Source: Streptomyces marincola | GTDB lineage: Bacteria > Actinomycetota > Actinomycetes > Streptomycetales > Streptomycetaceae | Direction of reading: 5' to 3' | DNA: 64,000 bases | NCBI RefSeq assembly: GCF_020410765.1 | Contig: NZ_CP084541.1 | Coordinates: forward strand, 987,001 to 1,051,000 | Shown: in pieces, positions 60,776-64,000 of the stretch | Layout: every line of letters begins with the position of its first letter | How positions within the stretch are numbered: the stretch's first letter is position 1 | Notes under the pieces: generated by a model | The model's input: only the letters and a program-made list of their open reading frames with translations | Told to the model about the DNA's origin: nothing | The model's database searches: none | Position numbers and translations under genes: made by a program

Positions 60776-61012
60776 ATGGCCGAATGCGAGGTCTGCGGCA
60801 ACGACTACCGGATGGCGTTCGAGGTGCGCGCCGCGGGCGAGGTGCACGTCTTCGACAGCCTGGAGTGCGCGGCCCAGCGCATGGCGCCGGTCTGCGAGAA
60901 CTGCCAGTGCCGCATCCTGGGCCACGGCCTGGAGACGGAGGACGGGCACTTCTACTGCTGCGCGCACTGCGCCCGCGCCCAGGGCCACGCGCAGCTCGTC
61001 GACCACGCCTGA
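60776..61012 (+). CDS. Small Cys-rich metal-binding protein (metallothionein-like)
   Basis: 78-aa protein with ten cysteines: CEVCGNDY at the start, ECAAQR, and the cluster CENCQCRILGHGLETEDG followed by FYCCAHCARAQGH. The second half matches the pattern of prokaryotic metallothioneins (CxxCxC...YCCxxCA); the N-terminal CxxC with FDSLECA resembles zinc-finger treble-clef proteins. Likely binds Zn. An AAGGAGA ribosome site precedes the ATG. Monocistronic, closed by a strong hairpin. Confidence 0.8.
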   Translation: MAECEVCGNDYRMAFEVRAAGEVHVFDSLECAAQRMAPVCENCQCRILGHGLETEDGHFYCCAHCARAQGHAQLVDHA

Positions 61013-61040
61013 ACGCCGTCCCGGGCCGCGGCGTGCCGCG

Positions 61041-61064
61041 CGGGCGGGCCGGGCGGCCCGCCCG
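61041..61064. terminator. Strong 10-bp stem terminator
   Basis: CGGGCGGGCC (61041-61050), loop GGGC, GGCCCGCCCG (61055-61064): perfect stem between the Cys-rich gene and the convergent end of the suf operon. Confidence 0.65.
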
Positions 61065-61076
61065 CCGGGCGGCGGC

Positions 61077-61406
61077 TCAGACGTTGAAGCCGAGGGCGCG
61101 CAACTGCTCGCGCCCGTCGTCGGTGATCTTGTCGGGGCCCCACGGCGGCATCCACACCCAGTTGATCTTCAGCTCGCGGACCAGGCCCTCCGTCGCGGTC
61201 CTCGCCTGGTCCTCGATCACGTCGGTCAGCGGGCAGGCGGCCGAGGTCAGGGTCATGTCCACCGTCGCCACGTTGTCCTCGTCGACGTGGACGCCGTAGA
61301 TCAGCCCGAGGTTGACGACGTCGATCCCGAGTTCGGGGTCGACGACGTCCATCATCGCCTCGCGGATCTCTTCCTCGCCCGCCGGCGCGGTCGTCGTCTC
61401 GCTCAC
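61077..61406 (-). CDS. DUF59/MIP18-family Fe-S assembly factor (SufT/PaaD-like)
   Basis: 109-aa protein with the DUF59 signature VVDPELGIDVVNLGLIYGV and the conserved cysteine in LTSAACPLTDVIEDQ. Family members help load Fe-S clusters onto client proteins. GTG 61406 has GAAGGAGA and overlaps the sufU stop (GTGA). Last gene of the suf operon. Confidence 0.92.
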   Translation of the reverse strand: MSETTTAPAGEEEIREAMMDVVDPELGIDVVNLGLIYGVHVDEDNVATVDMTLTSAACPLTDVIEDQARTATEGLVRELKINWVWMPPWGPDKITDDGREQLRALGFNV

Positions 61407-61867
61407 AGCTTCTCCTTCACCGGGCCCTCGCCCAACGCCTGGGCGGTGGCGTCCTTCCATGCCATCCAGCTCAGCAGGGCGCACTTGACGCGCGCCGGGT
61501 ACTTCGAGACGCCCGCGAACGCGACCGCGTCCTCAAGCACCTCCTCCATCGCGTCGTCCGGCACGACCTGGCCGCGGGACTGCATCAGCGTCAGGAAGGT
61601 CTCCTGGATGTCCCGGGCGTGCGCCAGGTCCTTGCCGACCAGCAGTTCGTTGAGCACGGAGGCGCTCGCCTGGCTGATCGAGCAGCCCTGCCCCTCGTAG
61701 GAGACGTCGGCGAGCACCTCCCCCTCGTAGCGGACCCGCAGCGTGATCTCGTCCCCGCACGTCGGGTTGACGTGGTGCACCTCGGCGTCGCCCTCGCGCA
61801 GGCCGCGCCCGTGCGGGTGCTTGTAGTGGTCCAGGATCACGTCCTGGTACATGGATTCCAGCTGCAC
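61403..61867 (-). CDS. sufU: SufU sulfur-transfer/scaffold protein
   Basis: 154-aa SUF-type NifU-like protein. Zn/sulfur cysteines are seen in VNPTCGDEI, EGQGCSISQASASV and ARVKCALLSW. SufU accepts persulfide from SufS. GTG 61867 lies 15 nt after the sufS stop with GAGGGCGG; ATG 61852 is an alternative. Confidence 0.93.
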   Translation of the reverse strand: MQLESMYQDVILDHYKHPHGRGLREGDAEVHHVNPTCGDEITLRVRYEGEVLADVSYEGQGCSISQASASVLNELLVGKDLAHARDIQETFLTLMQSRGQVVPDDAMEEVLEDAVAFAGVSKYPARVKCALLSWMAWKDATAQALGEGPVKEKL

Positions 61868-61882
61868 GTCGTCAAACCGCCC

Positions 61883-63154
61883 TCATCGGAAGAAGCCACG
61901 GACGTACTCCAGGCCCGCGACGAGGGCGTCGACCTCGGCCGGCGTGGAGTACAGATAGAACGACGCCCGCGTGGTCGCGGGAATTCCGTAGCGCAGGCAG
62001 ACCGGCCGGGCGCAGTGGTGCCCGACCCGCACGGCGATGCCCTGCTCGTCGAGCACCTGGCCCACGTCGTGCGGATGGATGTCCGCGAGCGTGAACGAGA
62101 TCGTCGCCCCGCGGTCCTCCCCCGACACCGGGCCGATGATCCTCAGGTCGGGCACCTCCGAGAGCCGTTCGAGCGCGTACTGGGTGATCGCGTGCTCGTG
62201 CGCGGCGATCCGGTCCATGCCGATGCCGGACAGGTAGTCGACGGCCGCGCCGAGGCCGACCGCCTGCGCGATCGGGGGCGTGCCCGCCTCGAACTTGTGC
62301 GGCGCGGGCGCGTACGTCGAGGCGCTCATCGTGACCGTCTCGATCATCTCGCCGCCGCCGAGGAACGGCGGCAGGTCCTCAAGCAGCTCCTGGCGGCCCC
62401 AGAGCACGCCGATGCCGGTCGGGCCGCACATCTTGTGGCCCGTGAACGCGACGAAGTCCGCCTGGAGCGCCTGCACGTCGAGCGGCATGTGCGGCGCGGC
62501 CTGCGAGGCGTCGATCACCACGAGGGCGCCGACCTGCTGGGCGCGGCGGATGATCGCCTCGTACGGGTTGACGGTGCCGAGCACGTTGGACACCAGCACG
62601 AACGAGACGACCTTGGTCCGTTCCGTGATGACCTGGTCGAGGTCGGACAGGTCGAGCCTGCCGTCGTCGGTGAGGCCGAACCACTTCAGCTTCGCGCCCG
62701 TGCGCTGCGCGAGGAACTGCCACGGCACGATGTTGGAGTGGTGCTCCATCTCCGTGATGACGATCTCCGTGCCGGAGTCCACCCGGTACGGCTCGTCGGC
62801 CCAGCCCAGCATGTTGGCCACGAGGTTGAGCGACTCGGAGGCGTTCTTGGTGAAGACCACCTCGTCACGGCTCGGCGCGTTGACGAACGCGGCCACCTTG
62901 TCCCGCGCCCCCTCGTAGAGGGCCGTGGCCTCCTCGGCCAGCACGTGCACGCCGCGGTGCACGTTGGCGTGATGGCGCTCGTAGTAGGCGTTCATCGCGT
63001 CGAGCACCTGGCGCGGCTTCTGGGAGCTGGCCGCGTTGTCCAGGTACACCAGCCGCTTGCCGCCGTGCACGGTGCGGTCCAGCAGGGGGAAGTCCTTGCG
63101 GATCGCCTCGGTGTCCAGCAGCCCCGGCGGTGCCGCCGGAATCGCCTCGGTCAT
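61883..63154 (-). CDS. sufS: SufS-type cysteine desulfurase
   Basis: 423-aa PLP enzyme (class II desulfurase). The PLP lysine is in FVAFTGHKMCGPTGIGVLWG, a His in ITEMEHHSNIVPW, and the persulfide-carrying cysteine in VRVGHHCARPVCLRYG. Provides sulfur to SufU and SufBCD. Start overlaps the sufC stop as ATGA. Confidence 0.95.
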   Translation of the reverse strand: MTEAIPAAPPGLLDTEAIRKDFPLLDRTVHGGKRLVYLDNAASSQKPRQVLDAMNAYYERHHANVHRGVHVLAEEATALYEGARDKVAAFVNAPSRDEVVFTKNASESLNLVANMLGWADEPYRVDSGTEIVITEMEHHSNIVPWQFLAQRTGAKLKWFGLTDDGRLDLSDLDQVITERTKVVSFVLVSNVLGTVNPYEAIIRRAQQVGALVVIDASQAAPHMPLDVQALQADFVAFTGHKMCGPTGIGVLWGRQELLEDLPPFLGGGEMIETVTMSASTYAPAPHKFEAGTPPIAQAVGLGAAVDYLSGIGMDRIAAHEHAITQYALERLSEVPDLRIIGPVSGEDRGATISFTLADIHPHDVGQVLDEQGIAVRVGHHCARPVCLRYGIPATTRASFYLYSTPAEVDALVAGLEYVRGFFR

Positions 63155-63912
63155 GAGGCGCCTCCCTTGGTGTACTGCTCGTAGCCCTCGGCCTCAAGCT
63201 TGTCGGCCAGCTCCGCGCCACCGGACTCCACGACCCGGCCGCCCGCGAAGACGTGCACGTGGTCGGGCTTGATGTAGCGCAGGATGCGCGTGTAGTGCGT
63301 GATCAGCAGGGTGCCGACCTCGCCGCTCTCCCTGACCCGGTTCACGCCGTCGGAGACGATGCGCAGCGCGTCGATGTCGAGCCCCGAGTCGGTCTCGTCC
63401 AGGATGGCGACCTTCGGCTTCAGCAGTTCGAGCTGAAGGATCTCGTGCCGCTTCTTCTCACCGCCGGAGAAGCCCTCGTTCACGTTGCGCTCGGCGAACG
63501 CGGGGTCCATCTCCAGCCGCTCCATGGCCTCCTTGACCTCCTTGACCCAGGTCCGCAGGCGCGGCGCCTCGCCGCGCACGGCGGTGGCCGAGGTGCGCAG
63601 GAAGTTGGAGACGGAGACGCCGGGCACCTCGACGGGGTACTGCATCGCGAGGAAGACGCCGGCGCGGGCGCGCTCGTCGACGGACATCTCCAGGACGTCC
63701 TCGCCGTCGAGGGTGACGGTGCCGCCGGTGACGGTGTACTTGGGGTGGCCGGCGAGCGAGTACGCCAGGGTGGACTTGCCGGAGCCGTTCGGGCCCATGA
63801 TGGCGTGCGTCTCGCCCTGCTTCACGGTCAGGTCGACCCCGCGCAGGATCTCTTTGGGGCCGCCTTCGCCGTCGACGGAAACGTGCAGGTCGTGGATCTC
63901 AAGCGTTGCCAT
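63151..63912 (-). CDS. sufC: Fe-S assembly ATPase SufC
   Basis: 253-aa ABC-type ATPase. Walker A GPNGSGKST, signature FSGGEKKRHEILQ, Walker B VAILDETDSGLDIDAL, switch His in LLITHYTRIL. Partners SufB and SufD lie beyond the window, as expected for the actinobacterial sufR-B-D-ferredoxin-C-S-U order. Confidence 0.95.
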   Translation of the reverse strand: MATLEIHDLHVSVDGEGGPKEILRGVDLTVKQGETHAIMGPNGSGKSTLAYSLAGHPKYTVTGGTVTLDGEDVLEMSVDERARAGVFLAMQYPVEVPGVSVSNFLRTSATAVRGEAPRLRTWVKEVKEAMERLEMDPAFAERNVNEGFSGGEKKRHEILQLELLKPKVAILDETDSGLDIDALRIVSDGVNRVRESGEVGTLLITHYTRILRYIKPDHVHVFAGGRVVESGGAELADKLEAEGYEQYTKGGAS

Positions 63913-63921
63913 GGGGATGCC

Positions 63922-64000
63922 TCAGGACTCCTGGGTGACGGAGACGAGCACGGCGGCGCCGGGGCCGTCTCCTTCGATCTTGACGGGGTAAACGGGGATG
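63922..64000 (-). CDS. Rieske-type ferredoxin of the suf operon (partial, C-terminal end only)
   Basis: Only the last 25 codons plus stop are inside the window; the encoded tail ends IPVYPVKIEGDG followed by VLVSVTQES. This matches the C-terminus of the small [2Fe-2S] Rieske ferredoxin found between sufD and sufC in actinobacteria. The cluster ligands are outside the window, so the call rests on tail and position. The stop is 9 nt before sufC. Confidence 0.65.
   Translation of the reverse strand, partial: IPVYPVKIEGDGPGAAVLVSVTQES

Overview
The window is about 72% GC, with long coding frames, frequent GTG starts, many 4-bp ATGA/GTGA gene overlaps, vegetative promoters of the TTGACN-17-TAGNNT type, an XRE/DUF397 pair and a BREX type 2 (Pgl) locus. 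This points to a chromosomal segment of Streptomyces or a very close relative. No tRNA, rRNA, CRISPR array, integrase or insertion sequence is visible. No gap between genes exceeds 300 bases; the longest, 55513-55806, is 294 bases.

Region 1 (1-20.6 kb) is metabolic. A truncated PASTA-type Ser/Thr kinase is followed by a translationally coupled purine permease/NUDIX pair. Next comes a catabolic region for plant-wall polysaccharides and sugar acids. It holds kdgD plus a coupled unknown alanine-rich protein, diverging from uronate dehydrogenase (udh) through two back-to-back promoters, and a beta-lactamase-fold esterase. A carbohydrate operon carries two ABC permeases, a Gfo/Idh/MocA oxidoreductase, a GH43 glycosidase, a lipoprotein binding protein and a secreted pectate lyase. 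Upstream of it lies a GntR/DHDPS-family/IlvD-Edd operon. Together they suggest pectin and hemicellulose cleavage outside the cell, uptake energised by an ATPase encoded elsewhere, and oxidative, non-phosphorylating breakdown of the sugar acids. A FAD monooxygenase sits at the right edge, closed by a 46-bp perfect palindrome.

Region 2 (20.7-53.9 kb) is a defence island built on BREX type 2. The left arm (minus strand) has two giant helicases: SF1 helicase-coiled coil-PLD-zinc ribbon, and DUF4011-SF1 helicase-Vsr-like nuclease-DUF3320. The BREX genes on the plus strand are pglW-pglX, pglY-pglZ and brxD-brxHI. They are interrupted by two cargo blocks. Between pglX and pglY lie a HATPase protein, an XRE(DUF5753)/DUF397 pair and a Phd/YefM-VapC toxin-antitoxin operon. 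Between pglZ and brxD lies an inverted two-gene operon encoding a DUF262-DUF1524 (GmrSD-like) protein and a CBS-pair protein with a HEPN-like RNase motif. The middle of pglX has sharply lower GC, and several BREX genes carry G6-G7 tracts.

Region 3 (53.9-64 kb) is housekeeping: an acidic hypothetical protein, a secreted EEP-family nuclease, dapA, an EI24 membrane protein, dapD, a small Cys-rich metallothionein-like protein, and the end of the suf Fe-S operon (Rieske ferredoxin fragment, sufC, sufS, sufU, DUF59 factor).

All functional calls come from reading motifs and context; no database search was run.
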